Part shown: piece by piece, positions 17,806 to 26,608 of the stretch
Layout of the letters: each line of letters starts with the position of its first letter
How positions within the stretch are numbered: the first letter of the stretch is position 1
Assembly: GCA_040218875.1 (NCBI GenBank)
Contig: JAVJQP010000058.1
DNA: 64,000 bases
Source: Coleofasciculus sp937127375
Lineage (GTDB): Bacteria; Cyanobacteriota; Cyanobacteriia; Cyanobacteriales; Coleofasciculaceae
Reading direction: 5' to 3' (one strand)
Program-made: the position numbers and the translations under genes
Notes under the pieces: generated by a model
Seen by the model: the letters and a program-made list of their open reading frames with translations, nothing else
Told to the model about the DNA's origin: nothing
The model's database searches: none

Positions 17806-19656
17806 ATGACAACATTATTTGATGCCTTTATCTCCTACGGACGAGCCGATAGTAAAGCCTTCGCGCAAACCCTGCAAGCGCGTCTCACTCAACAAGGCTT
17901 TAACGTCTGGTTTGACTTCAATGATATCCCCCTAGCAGTAGACTTTCAGAATCAAATTGATGATGGCATTGAAAAAGCATCCTACTATTCTGCTCCGAGG
18001 GTATAACTTACGCAGTGCTGAGACGTGGTTAAAGGTGGCACAAAAACGGACACACCATCTACCCATCGCTTTACAAGAAGAATTCATTACTGAAAGCCTG
18101 CGACAACCGCCCTTAGAATCACTGGATGTGTTTATCTCTTATTCTCGTGCGGACTCAGATTTGGCGAGAAAGCTGAATGATGCGTTACAGATGCAGGGAA
18201 AAACGACGTGGTTTGACCAGGAAAGTATTGCATCGGGAAGTGACTTTCAGCAGGAAATTCAGTTAGGAATTAAAGCCTGTGATAACTTTTTGTTTATTCT
18301 TTCACCGCGTTCGATAAAATCCCCCTACTGTGCTGCTGAGGTGGAGTATGCAGCGAGTTTAAATAAGCGGTTTGTCACGGTATTACATCAACCCGTAGAC
18401 TCGGCAGATTTACATCCAGAGTTAGCCAAAATTCAGTGGATTGATTTCAATCAGAATCAACGGGAGTTTAATGCCAATTTCAATCAATTTGTCAGAGCCT
18501 TAGATACGGATAGAGAACACGTTCGCCTGCATAGCAAATGGTCACAGCGGGCGCTGGAGTGGCAGCAGCATGATAAAAGTGATGATTTATTGTTACGGGG
18601 AAATGAATTAGCGATTGCACAAGACTGGTTACAGGAAACAAATCAAAGCCAGAAAAAGCCGACAGCCACCGATTTACAAAACGCATTTATTCAGGCAAGT
18701 CTAGCGGCGCAAGAGGCTCATTTGCATCAAGAAGAACTTCGTCGTCAACGAGAACTGAAACAAGCTCGCCGAATTATCATTGTATCGGTTACTGCCTTGA
18801 TTGGCTTGATGGGTTTAACTGGCTTGGCTGTAGTCCAGTGGCAGGAATCAGACAAAAGGATGGCAGGTCAAATTGATGCGTTAAGCCGCTTTTCCCAGAT
18901 ACTGGTTAAATCAAATCTGAAATTCGATGCTCTGATTGAAGGGATTCGGGCAGGAACGCTACTCAAAGAATCAAATTCAGAAAACTTGGAGTCTAAAAAG
19001 CGAATTTCTCAAACCTTGCAGACGGTAATTTATGACAACAAATTTAGAGAGCGGAATCGACTAATGGGTCATGAAGATCGGGTCGAGAGCGTAGTGTTCA
19101 GCCCAGATGGAAAGACGATTGCTTCTGCTAGTGATGATATAGTGATGATAAAACAGTCAGGTTGTGGAATCAAGACGGTGAACCTCTCAACACCCTTTCT
19201 GGTCATGAAGATTCGGTCTATAGCGTAGCGTTCAGCCCAGATGGAAACACCATTGCTTCTGCTAGTGAGGATGGAACAGTCAGGTTGTGGAATCAACAAG
19301 GTGAACTTCTCCACACCCTTTCTGGTCATGAAGCACAAGTCATCAGCGTAGTGTTCAGCCCAGATGGAAAGATGATTGCTTCTGCTGGTGGGGATAAAAC
19401 AGTCAGGTTGTGGAATCGAGATGGTGAACCTCTCCACACCCTTTCTGGTCATGAATATTCGGTCTTTAGCGTAGTGTTCAGCCCAGATGGAAACACCATT
19501 GCTTCTGCTAGTAATGATAAAACAGTCAGGTTGTGGAATTTAGAGGATTTAACCCTAGATGCACTCATGAACAGAGCTTGTGATTGGGTTGAGGATTATC
19601 TAAAAAACAACGCCCCAGAGAGTGATCAGGCTTTGTGTGATGATGTTGAACAGTAA
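17806..19656 (+). pseudogene. Broken TIR-TIR-transmembrane-WD40 gene
   Basis: Three consecutive reading-frame pieces make up one former gene. Piece 1 (17806 to about 17985) is the first half of a TIR domain (FDAFISYGRADSKAFAQTL) ending at GIEKA. The frame then jumps to KHPTILLRGYNLRSAETWL, the linker that follows a TIR domain in such proteins, so an out-of-frame deletion has removed the rest of TIR-1. Piece 2 (to 19228) holds a complete second TIR (DVFISYSRADSDLARKLNDA), a second copy of the linker, a transmembrane helix (IIIVSVTALIGLMGLTGLAV) and the start of a WD40 propeller. It is then broken at 19130-19150 by an 11-bp tandem duplication (AGTGATGATAT). Piece 3 (19162-19656) has three more WD40 blades and a C-terminal tail. 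TIR domains in such bacterial proteins are typically NAD-cleaving effectors in defence or cell death; the WD40 part would sense a ligand. Confidence 0.85.
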
Positions 19657-19814
19657 CCAAGCGCGATTCCGATCATCCCCAGCAAATCCCAGTCCCATCA
19701 AACTCTCCCCCTCACGTCAATAGGTGTAAGTTCTGCACCTGAACAGGTGGGTTATCCCCATAGAGGTTCCGGGATGAATTTGGCAAGATGAAAGGTAGCT
19801 GTTGGGGAAAACTG

Positions 19815-20129
19815 ATGAATAATTTTTCAATCCAATCCATTTATAACTGGTATCGTAACGCGGTTCGTAATCCTAAATACCGTTGGTGGATAGTTTTAGG
19901 TACTATCCTTTATGTGTTTAGTCCCATTGATATCGCTCCAGATTTGATTCCAATTGTCGGGCAAATTGATGATGTTGTCGTGCTGACGCTGCTGGTGTCT
20001 GAGATGTCGCAGTGGTTGATTGATTTGGCTAAATCTCGCCAAGCGGGAGTCGTCACGGAAGAAACCAGTACCGCACCGGAAGCTACGGTAGATGTGAAAT
20101 CTGTTTCTGTGGAAGAGCCCATCCTGTAG
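19815..20129 (+). CDS. DUF1232 (YkvA-type) membrane protein
   Basis: About 104 residues from ATG 19815. The DUF1232 core reads RNPKYRWWIVLGTILYVFSP and then IDIAPDLIPIVGQIDDVVVL, the family's short hydrophobic hairpin with DLIPxxGxxDD motif. The longer frame from 19788 adds MKGSCWGKL, which does not look family-like, hence the chosen start. The C-terminal 30 residues are variable and acidic. The family has no established biochemical role. It lies 150 bp after the broken TIR-WD40 gene, in the same orientation, and is followed by repeats. Confidence 0.82.
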   Translation: MNNFSIQSIYNWYRNAVRNPKYRWWIVLGTILYVFSPIDIAPDLIPIVGQIDDVVVLTLLVSEMSQWLIDLAKSRQAGVVTEETSTAPEATVDVKSVSVEEPIL

Positions 20130-20187
20130 CTTACTTTTGGTCAGGATATAGAAAACCTCTCTCCAAACCTCTCTCCGAACCTCTCCC

Positions 20188-20386
20188 TAGCCCTCTCCTA
20201 CAAGGAGAGGGAAGCGGAATATATTTTTTTATTTGGAGAGGCTTTGAATTCTCCCCCTTCCCACCCCTTCGGGGAAGCAAGCTACGCAGGGAAGGGGGCT
20301 GGGGGGTTAGGTTTTTAGGTTTGATGTTGATTTTTTGATATGCAGTACACAGACAGATCCCCGACTTCTTCAAGAAGTCGGGGATC
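20188..20386. repeat. Second copy of the window-start element, plus the 31-nt palindrome
   Basis: 20188-20248 matches bases 1-60 with few differences (shared TCTCCTACAAGGAGAGGGAA hairpin), and 20290-20317 matches 242-267. At 20356-20386 lies the perfect palindrome GATCCCCGACTTCTT-C-AAGAAGTCGGGGATC, also at 14614 and, shortened, at 62091. No gene is supported in 20130-20451. Confidence 0.85.
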
Positions 20387-20451
20387 TTGCTTAGAGACTG
20401 TACCTCATCAACCACCAAATCTGCTGTATATTCTCGTAGCAAGTCCTATTT

Positions 20452-21240
20452 TTAGTTATTTCGATGCCCTGTTTCTCGCAAGAGTCTATCTGCCCAAACC
20501 GCATATTTTTCCGACAACGGTGGAACGGGTTCTTGATTATAAGCGATCGCTAAATTGTATCTGGCACGTTCATATACACCATTCAATAACGTTTGTAAAT
20601 CCACCAGAGGTTCTACATCCTCTGACTGTAATGGTAATCCAAATGAGGGAATCGCGTCTCGCACGCTAAACCCATACAATTGGGCTAGAGGACGGCAATC
20701 GCCTCGACTCACCACAATTCGATAATCTGAAAGAGGTACTTCGCCTAAAAATACCATCGGCTTTCCTCCTCGAAGTAAATCAATTTCGACGAGATGAGCA
20801 GTCGTCGCTAATACTTTTTTGCGCTTCCGTTCGTAAGCTTTTCTCCCCTCACCTGCACGTTTATTCTTAGGCGATAGAAGTTTAATCACTGTCACAACAT
20901 AATTGGTGGCGATTTCGCGAATTTCTAAATAACTTTCTTTGATAGGATCGGGTACAGGCATTGTCACTGTTACAGCTTCAGATGTCGAGGAAAAGGTTAC
21001 TGTTGATGCCGTTGGTTTAGTATTCTTCTGTTGAGAAAATACAGACACATCAGGAAGTCCTACCAAAACTGAATCTGACGCATCACTTAAATAGGTGCGC
21101 TGCTCAATTGCCACCCGATATTGTGGCGGAATTTGCGAGGCTAAGGAGTCGGCAAGGTTGACGATTAAGCGATTATGTACTTCTGGCCAAAATGCCGGAT
21201 TTTCTAAATAAGGATTCATGCCGGGAAAGGGAGAAGCCAT
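20452..21240 (-). CDS. DUF4058 family protein
   Basis: A 262-residue protein starting MASPFPGMNPYLENP, the diagnostic opening of DUF4058, a family expanded in cyanobacteria and other large-genome bacteria. Further matches are WPEVHNRLIVNLAD, then VEIDLLRGGKPM in the middle and DRLLRETG near the C-terminus. The VEIDLLR segment and general layout recall PD-(D/E)XK or Uma2-type nuclease-like folds, but catalytic competence has not been shown and I do not claim it. The start is ATG 21240. Flanked by repeats on both sides, and probably monocistronic. Confidence 0.9.
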   Translation of the reverse strand: MASPFPGMNPYLENPAFWPEVHNRLIVNLADSLASQIPPQYRVAIEQRTYLSDASDSVLVGLPDVSVFSQQKNTKPTASTVTFSSTSEAVTVTMPVPDPIKESYLEIREIATNYVVTVIKLLSPKNKRAGEGRKAYERKRKKVLATTAHLVEIDLLRGGKPMVFLGEVPLSDYRIVVSRGDCRPLAQLYGFSVRDAIPSFGLPLQSEDVEPLVDLQTLLNGVYERARYNLAIAYNQEPVPPLSEKYAVWADRLLRETGHRNN

Positions 21241-21354
21241 AGAACAGTCCTTGAGCCAAGATGGATTAAATACTATACTATATTAGATTAGGTTTGTAGT
21301 AAGGGAACTTTAGCCTTAAATTTACTAACTTGTGCGTTTGGTGTTAGCGTTCAA

Positions 21355-21605
21355 GTTGTTAACTGGCGTGGCACAGCTAAAATGATGGATTAGATGTGAC
21401 GATTGAATCGGGCGCACGCCATGCGCCCCTACAGTTTCGGGGCTAATGGTTAATTCATCAAATAAGGTGTGCCACGCTACTACTGGACTGACATAGCTAA
21501 AATTGTGGAATAGATTTTACCATTGAATCGGGCGCACATCGGTGCGCCCCTACGGTTTCTGCGCTAATGATTAATGTATTAAATTAAGTATGCTACGCCA
21601 CTATT
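21355..21605. repeat. Two tandem copies of the AGCTGTGTCAGT / GGGCGCA dispersed repeat
   Basis: Two successive units (about 21357-21470 and 21471-21600), each holding GAATCGGGCGCAC...GTGCGCCCCTAC (or GCATGCGCCCCTAC) and a GTGTGCCACGC or GTATGCTACGCC segment, joined by ACTGACATAGCTAAAATTGTGG. The same units, in either order, occur at 17350-17620 and 58675-58775. The 21241-21609 gap has no gene. Confidence 0.8.
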
Positions 21606-21609
21606 AACG

Positions 21610-22365
21610 TTGACAGTTAATGTTTTGCTGACTGATTTCTTTGCTAAGACAAGCGGAACTTGGATAAATGTGATAACGGTAGCTATTGGTACAACGGTCG
21701 GGTTGTTACTGAAGCACCGTTTACCTAAACCTATGCAACAAATTATCACCCAAGGGGTAGGGCTTCTCACCCTATTTCTGGGTGTTAGCATGGCGGCGAG
21801 TATGACTCAGGTGCAAGCAGGGCGCATTGATGGTGTGGTGTTGGCGCTGATTAGTATTGTGTTGGGGGGATTACTGGGAGAATGGTGGCAAATTGAAGCT
21901 AGACTGCAATCGGTGGGACATTGGCTGAAGACTCGATTTCGCGGAAGTGGTGCGTTCACAGAAGGATTTGTGGCGGCTAGCTTATTATTTTGTGTGGGTC
22001 CAATGACGTTGCTGGGAAGTCTGAATAATGGCTTGACAGGTGACGATACCTTGCTGACGCTAAAAGCCGTAATGGATGGAATCGCCGCGATCGCACTTTC
22101 GAGTAGTTTTGGGATTGGCGTCGGTTTTTCGATTATTGTGATTCTCGTCTATCAAGGTGGAATTTCTCTGGTGGCGGGAGTCTTGGCGCAAGCGATTCCT
22201 GATCCCGCCAGTGATCCTCGAATTCTCTTGATTACCGGGGTAGGGGGATTAATGATTTTGGGGACGGGAATCAACCTGTTACAGTTGACCCACATCCGTG
22301 TTGCGTCTTTTTTACCCGCGTTGATAGCCGCTCCGTTAATTTATCACGTCGCTAGGTTGATTTAG
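21610..22365 (+). CDS. DUF554 family integral membrane protein
   Basis: A 251-residue polytopic membrane protein. At least six hydrophobic segments are visible, starting with WINVITVAIGTTVGLLLK, then GVGLLTLFLGVSMAAS, VVLALISIVLGGLLGEWW, GFVAASLLFCVGPMTLLGSL and two more near the C-terminus. The FCVGPMTLLGSLxxGLTGD stretch is the family hallmark (DUF554, YdfK-like). Transport is suspected for the family but no substrate is established. There is no ATG near the N-terminus; TTG 21610 or TTG 21625 is likely. Its 3' end overlaps the convergent DUF2470 gene by 14 bp. Confidence 0.87.
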   Translation: MTVNVLLTDFFAKTSGTWINVITVAIGTTVGLLLKHRLPKPMQQIITQGVGLLTLFLGVSMAASMTQVQAGRIDGVVLALISIVLGGLLGEWWQIEARLQSVGHWLKTRFRGSGAFTEGFVAASLLFCVGPMTLLGSLNNGLTGDDTLLTLKAVMDGIAAIALSSSFGIGVGFSIIVILVYQGGISLVAGVLAQAIPDPASDPRILLITGVGGLMILGTGINLLQLTHIRVASFLPALIAAPLIYHVARLI

Positions 22366-22642
22366 CTGCACCTCTGGCTTGCTTCACCATGTCAATTAAC
22401 GTGTGATGGGCGTCTTCAGAGTCTTTGAGGGTGTGATCAAACTCAATGCGTAAGGGAACCGACTCACCCTGACGTTGGGCGATTAAATTCATTCCTGTCG
22501 CATCAATGGACTGCATTTGAGCCGACTCAGTATCGGGAGAGTTCCCGAAGGTACGGGCGTAAAGCGCGATCGCGTCACCATGATCCTCGTTCATGTGCTT
22601 ACAGATGCGATCGCTGACTTGTTGGGTAAACTGTTCAGACAT
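22352..22642 (-). CDS. DUF2470 domain protein
   Basis: A 96-residue protein that is a stand-alone DUF2470 domain: HMNEDHGDAIALYARTF near residues 16-32, MQSIDATGMNLIA, then a C-terminal DAHHTLIDMVKQAR. This domain forms the C-terminal part of heme-iron utilisation (HugZ-like) and glutamyl-tRNA reductase-binding proteins. The His and Asp residues of HMNEDHGDA are the conserved ones. A heme- or tetrapyrrole-related role is plausible but not shown for solo domains. Convergent with, and overlapping, the DUF554 gene. Confidence 0.87.
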   Translation of the reverse strand: MSEQFTQQVSDRICKHMNEDHGDAIALYARTFGNSPDTESAQMQSIDATGMNLIAQRQGESVPLRIEFDHTLKDSEDAHHTLIDMVKQARGAAKST

Positions 22643-22737
22643 AACTCCTACTTGTATACGGGATAGTTGTATTGTTTCTCAAACTTGGGCGTTGCTGCAA
22701 TTGGGACATTTCACCGAGTCTGAGAATTACGGGAATT

Positions 22738-23262
22738 TTATTCGGGATTTTGGGAAGCACGAAATTGTTTGAAACTCCTGCTCAAAATCCAGACGCTGAT
22801 TAATTCTAATAATACTCCAAAACTCAATGTTAGTATCCGTAGCGGTTGAATAGATTTTTGTTGGGGTTCTCCCCTATAGAATCCTATCGGTTGATTGATT
22901 AATTGATTTTTTATTTCTTTAAGGCTAAATGTCCAGGATTGCTCATCGGCTAACACTGTCACTTCATCAGGACGACAATCAATGGATTGAATAGATGGGT
23001 AGGCATAAGTATGAAAAATTTGTTTTTCTGTAGGGAATTTACCGTTATCAAAAGTAACGGAGTACCAATAAGCAACCGTTGCACCTCCATTTCCCTGATA
23101 TAAACGAATGATTGCTTCTGTCGATGGAATTTGACATTGCATCATTAATGTTTCAAGTTGAGGATTTCCCCATACATTGCGGTCTGGCAATAGTAGCTTA
23201 ACGCCCCAAATGGCTAAAAGTAGGGCGAGAATACATTGAACTAACGCTGACGCTTTTCTCAT
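22738..23262 (-). CDS. Hypothetical two-span membrane protein
   Basis: A 174-residue protein of no recognised family. A transmembrane segment lies near the N-terminus (ALVQCILALLLAIWGVKLLL, about residues 5-24) and another near residues 141-161 (ILTLSFGVLLELISVWIL). The region between them is hydrophilic and probably external, with a few cysteines (MQCQIP, SIDCRP). This architecture is common for small cyanobacterial membrane proteins of unknown role. The gene is alone, 48 bp upstream of nothing relevant on the same strand. Confidence 0.65.
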   Translation of the reverse strand: MRKASALVQCILALLLAIWGVKLLLPDRNVWGNPQLETLMMQCQIPSTEAIIRLYQGNGGATVAYWYSVTFDNGKFPTEKQIFHTYAYPSIQSIDCRPDEVTVLADEQSWTFSLKEIKNQLINQPIGFYRGEPQQKSIQPLRILTLSFGVLLELISVWILSRSFKQFRASQNPE

Positions 23263-23310
23263 GTTATGAGCAGCTAATTCTTATGGTTTTTTCATAAAGT
23301 TTGTTAGATA

Positions 23311-23682
23311 TTAACCACTTTGATTGTTATCTTGTATTTCCACAAAATACTCTGCGATCGCCTCCAAGTCTTCTATGGATCGATTCAACCGATTGATCAT
23401 CGCTTCAGCGACTTCTGGTTCAGCATTTACCGCTTCCAACTTTTGCCGCAAATAGTGATTCAGGGCGTCCACCCATAGCGACACACCTATGTGTTGGATA
23501 GCGGCTAATAGTCCCATATTGGTTAAAATCGCCAAATGAAACCCCGTTTGGTCTTGTCCACCATACCCCAAGTAGCCGTTGCTCAGTTCTAGCTTTTCTG
23601 GCGTAAATTCGGCATACTGATCGAAAGTAATCCCCTGAGGATCTAACTGGGGTTGGGGAAGTGGTGGTTGAGATTGAGTCAT
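23311..23682 (-). CDS. Conserved hypothetical protein
   Basis: A 123-residue soluble protein. The N-terminus is proline- and glutamine-rich. The middle contains FTPEKLELSNGYLGYGGQDQ, which recalls the N-terminal strand of Uma2-type nuclease proteins but lacks the rest of that fold. The C-terminus is predicted helical (VAEAMINRLNRSIEDLEAIA). It is followed by a 220-bp gap that carries only a 30-codon frame (23742-23834). No function can be assigned. Confidence 0.65.
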   Translation of the reverse strand: MTQSQPPLPQPQLDPQGITFDQYAEFTPEKLELSNGYLGYGGQDQTGFHLAILTNMGLLAAIQHIGVSLWVDALNHYLRQKLEAVNAEPEVAEAMINRLNRSIEDLEAIAEYFVEIQDNNQSG

Positions 23683-23905
23683 GGTTGTCCTGAGTTAGTG
23701 CGATCGCTAAGCTAAACTATGGCTTTAACAAGATCTAAATATTATTCTGCCTGATCCATCTGTTCAACCCCATTATCCCATTGTTGAATAACCGCTTGCA
23801 GTTCAGTCGGTAATGCTTCAACACTGGACTCCATATACTCAACAGTTTCAATCTAGCGTCCAGAACTAAGCTCAACTGAGGATGTTACGGGAATTGATAC
23901 TAAAC

Positions 23906-24574
23906 TCACCAGTGCAGTTGACTCAAAATATATCGCAAACGGTCATAATCATCCTTGAGTAAAACACTCAGGGTTCGCCCTGCTTGAACTAACCAATCGC
24001 GATCGCCCTTACGGATTTGATAGATTTCTCGGATCGCTGCCGCCGTTAACGCTTCCACTGGCGCTCCAGTGACTAAGAGAAGGGTGCGTAAAAAATCCAA
24101 TTGTTCACTAAAGTAAATAATCTCGTCTGGTTGACATTGATAGACAGCTTGATGAATTTGCGGCGGACGAGGAGGCAAATATTGATAGGCTCGTCCTCTA
24201 GGGGGTTGGTCACCATTATGTCCCTCACCAGGCGGTATAAACCCAACAATCGCCGCCCGAAACTCCGTTTTCAGCATGGCAAAAATCTGTGGTTGTTGCT
24301 CTCGCAATTCTGCCAGTGACAATCCCAACGCAACAGCCCGGTGAACTGAATCAATCGGGCTAGTTGTGGCATGATAAACGATCGCCATAACCTGATTTCC
24401 CGATTCTTCATCAACGGATTTGACCCAACTGCCAAAAGGTGGCATGACCGGAAAACTCAAATCTTCTGGCTCTAGGCATTGTGCCAGAAATTCTGTAGTT
24501 GCCGTTTCTATGACTTCCGCAATGTGATTATCAGGGCGTTCTCTAGCCGTAAACTGGGGTAAAGGAAGACGCAT
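23906..24574 (-). CDS. Conserved cyanobacterial protein, possible HAS-barrel domain
   Basis: A 222-residue protein. The first half (FLAQCLEPEDLSFPVMPPF, then GSWVKSVDEESGNQVMAIVYH) looks like the small beta-barrel (HAS-barrel type) found at the start of HerA-like ATPases; here it stands without the ATPase. The second half is helical (FSEQLDFLRTLLLVTGAP, AAAIREIYQIRKGDRDWL). I recognise the family from cyanobacteria but not with certainty, and no function is established. Heptamer repeats (TCATTCGTCATCTGTCATTTG) lie immediately upstream at 24588-24610. Confidence 0.65.
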   Translation of the reverse strand: MRLPLPQFTARERPDNHIAEVIETATTEFLAQCLEPEDLSFPVMPPFGSWVKSVDEESGNQVMAIVYHATTSPIDSVHRAVALGLSLAELREQQPQIFAMLKTEFRAAIVGFIPPGEGHNGDQPPRGRAYQYLPPRPPQIHQAVYQCQPDEIIYFSEQLDFLRTLLLVTGAPVEALTAAAIREIYQIRKGDRDWLVQAGRTLSVLLKDDYDRLRYILSQLHW

Positions 24575-24768
24575 AGTTTAGTCCTTTTTCATTCGTCATC
24601 TGTCATTTGTTTTGTTTATAGATAGATTTAATGAAACGTGAACAGACAAGAGGATTAAACAGGAAACAGAGGAAATAAAAACCGTCTTTTTCCCGTCTTT
24701 AAAATAATCTCTTCTGGTTCACGAATCATTTCGGTTCGCTATAACGGGTCACAGGTTAAAAGTCCTGT

Positions 24769-24954
24769 TTATTTTTTGCCTTTAGGGTTCACCTCTTCAA
24801 GTTCCGATAAATTGAACGTGACAATTTTATCCCAGTTGCCGCCTTCAAACAGCACACCTGCTTTTCCATCACCGATACGCTGGACTATCCCTTCAAATTT
24901 GTAGTAAGTGTCATCGCCGTTGATAACGCGCACAATTGAGCCAGGAAGAATCAT
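24769..24954 (-). CDS. ndhS: NAD(P)H-quinone oxidoreductase subunit S
   Basis: A 61-residue SH3-like protein, MILPGSIVRVINGDDTYYKF followed by QRIGDGKAGVLFEGGNWDK and a closing LSELEEV. This matches NdhS (CRR31), the subunit that helps form the ferredoxin-docking site of the photosynthetic NDH-1 complex on the stromal/cytoplasmic face. The start is ATG 24954; an in-frame TTG three bases upstream is less likely. The gene stands alone, which is usual for ndhS in cyanobacteria. Confidence 0.88.
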   Translation of the reverse strand: MILPGSIVRVINGDDTYYKFEGIVQRIGDGKAGVLFEGGNWDKIVTFNLSELEEVNPKGKK

Positions 24955-25147
24955 CAATTTTTACCCCTAAATCTCTATCTCTTCAGCTTACTATAATGTG
25001 CTAGCTGATAGTTTAGCTAATTTGTTCTCAAACCTTACGCAGCTAAACCCTATATATTAGTCAAGGTGCGTTACGCTACGCTCTCCCCACCCTACATATA
25101 GAGCATTTGCCTAAGTCCTACCCTGACAAAGGACAAATGACCAATGA

Positions 25148-26407
25148 CTAAAACTTCAATCGGTGTCGGTGATTGGCAACCGATTCCACTAATCCAATGG
25201 CTAAAAAATTTGCCAGTAATGCCGATCGCCCATAACTTAACAACGGTAGTGGAATCCCGGTAATCGGGGCTAAACCAATATTCATGCCGATGTTGATCAC
25301 CGTTTGAAACACAATCATCGATAGGACACCAATTGCCAATAGTGAGCCAAAGTTATCCTTAGCATTTTGGGCAATAATCACTAACCGTAAACACAATAGC
25401 CAAAAGGTAAATAGGACAAGCAAACAACCAATAAATCCGAGTTCTTCACCAATGGCAGAAAAGATAAAGTCGGTGTGCTGTTCCGGAATAAAGTGGAGTT
25501 GGGTTTGCGTCCCCTGATGCAGTCCTCTTCCCGTGAGTTGACCTGCGCCAATGGCAATTCGAGACTGAATCAAGTGATATCCTCCGCCTAAGGGATCTTT
25601 ATCCGGATCTAAAAAAAGAAGCAATCGGTCTTTTTGATAATCTTGAAGCAATCCCCATAACAAGTTTCCTAATCCCCCCGAAATCACATTGGCAACCAAT
25701 GCTCCAATCCCACCAAAGAAGGACCACGGTAAAGTCCGCCAACCAATCAGCATCATCGCTCCTACCCAGACAAACCATCCGGGCAAAAATACATTGAACA
25801 TGATCGCGGAAACGATGGGAGACACGAATAAAATTAACCATCCGGGATTAGCATTTCCCCAATAGAGCATTCCCATCGTAATCGCACCAAACACCAATGA
25901 GGTTCCCAAGTTTGGCTCTAAAAATACAAATAGCCAGGGAACTGCCGCAATAGCTAAGACGCGAAATACCGCATTTAATGTTGAAGCCGGTTGCCAGTGG
26001 ATAATCGCGGCGAGGGTGATAATCAAGCCAATTTTGGCAAATTCCGACGGTTGAACGTGAAAACCTAGGATATTCAGCCACCGTTGTGCGCCATTTGCCG
26101 TCGTCCCCATAATCATCACCGCAAACAAGGCGATATTCGTCACCCCATAAACCATCCAATGCCATTGGAGTAAGATTTCGTAACGCGATCGCGCGATGAG
26201 TAGACACAGCGTTAAACCAATACCCCCAATGATCCAGTGCCACCACCAATCGGTTAGCCCCTCATTCATTTCGGCGCTGCGAATCATTACTCCACCGAGG
26301 AAGGTGAGACTTAGGGTAACAAATAATAGCTGCCAGTCTAGTTCCTGCCATCGGCTCAGGAACATAAGCCAGCGCATTTGGGTACGGGACAATGACTTTT
26401 GGAACAT
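25148..26407 (-). CDS. rodA: Rod shape-determining protein RodA (SEDS glycosyltransferase)
   Basis: A 419-residue SEDS-family integral membrane protein with about ten hydrophobic segments. It polymerises peptidoglycan for lateral wall growth together with a class B penicillin-binding protein. Family motifs include LDPDKDPLGGGYHLIQSRIA and GTQTQLHFIPEQHTDFIFSA followed by GEELGF, then the late PITGIPLPLLSYGRSALLA. RodA and FtsW are close relatives; PLPLLSYGRS and the plain N-terminus favour RodA. The start is ATG 26407. It lies upstream of ndhS on the same strand but with a 191-bp gap, so co-transcription is uncertain. Confidence 0.92.
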   Translation of the reverse strand: MFQKSLSRTQMRWLMFLSRWQELDWQLLFVTLSLTFLGGVMIRSAEMNEGLTDWWWHWIIGGIGLTLCLLIARSRYEILLQWHWMVYGVTNIALFAVMIMGTTANGAQRWLNILGFHVQPSEFAKIGLIITLAAIIHWQPASTLNAVFRVLAIAAVPWLFVFLEPNLGTSLVFGAITMGMLYWGNANPGWLILFVSPIVSAIMFNVFLPGWFVWVGAMMLIGWRTLPWSFFGGIGALVANVISGGLGNLLWGLLQDYQKDRLLLFLDPDKDPLGGGYHLIQSRIAIGAGQLTGRGLHQGTQTQLHFIPEQHTDFIFSAIGEELGFIGCLLVLFTFWLLCLRLVIIAQNAKDNFGSLLAIGVLSMIVFQTVINIGMNIGLAPITGIPLPLLSYGRSALLANFLAIGLVESVANHRHRLKF

Positions 26408-26608
26408 AATCGTTGGGGAATGCGATTGACGTTTCTAGCAATTAGCGCTCTGAAGATGCCCTGTTCAGGAATTTTTCACAACTATTTTGGATAATCCCTG
26501 ATCAAATCCTAGGCTAGTTCAAAATAAGGATGGATAGGGAAGAATGCATTATAGTTTAACCCTATAATTCCTTTTTCCCCTCCTTCTCCTACTGTTTCTA
26601 ATCAGCAT

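Noticed and set aside
20131..20442. A 103-codon minus-strand frame
   Set aside because: It spans the second copy of the window-start repeat and the 31-nt palindrome; the protein is determined by repeats.
23742..23834. A 30-codon frame (MESSVEALPTELQAVIQQW) between two unknown genes
   Set aside because: Very short, preceded by an in-frame stop at about 23855; could be the last piece of a decayed small protein but cannot be supported.
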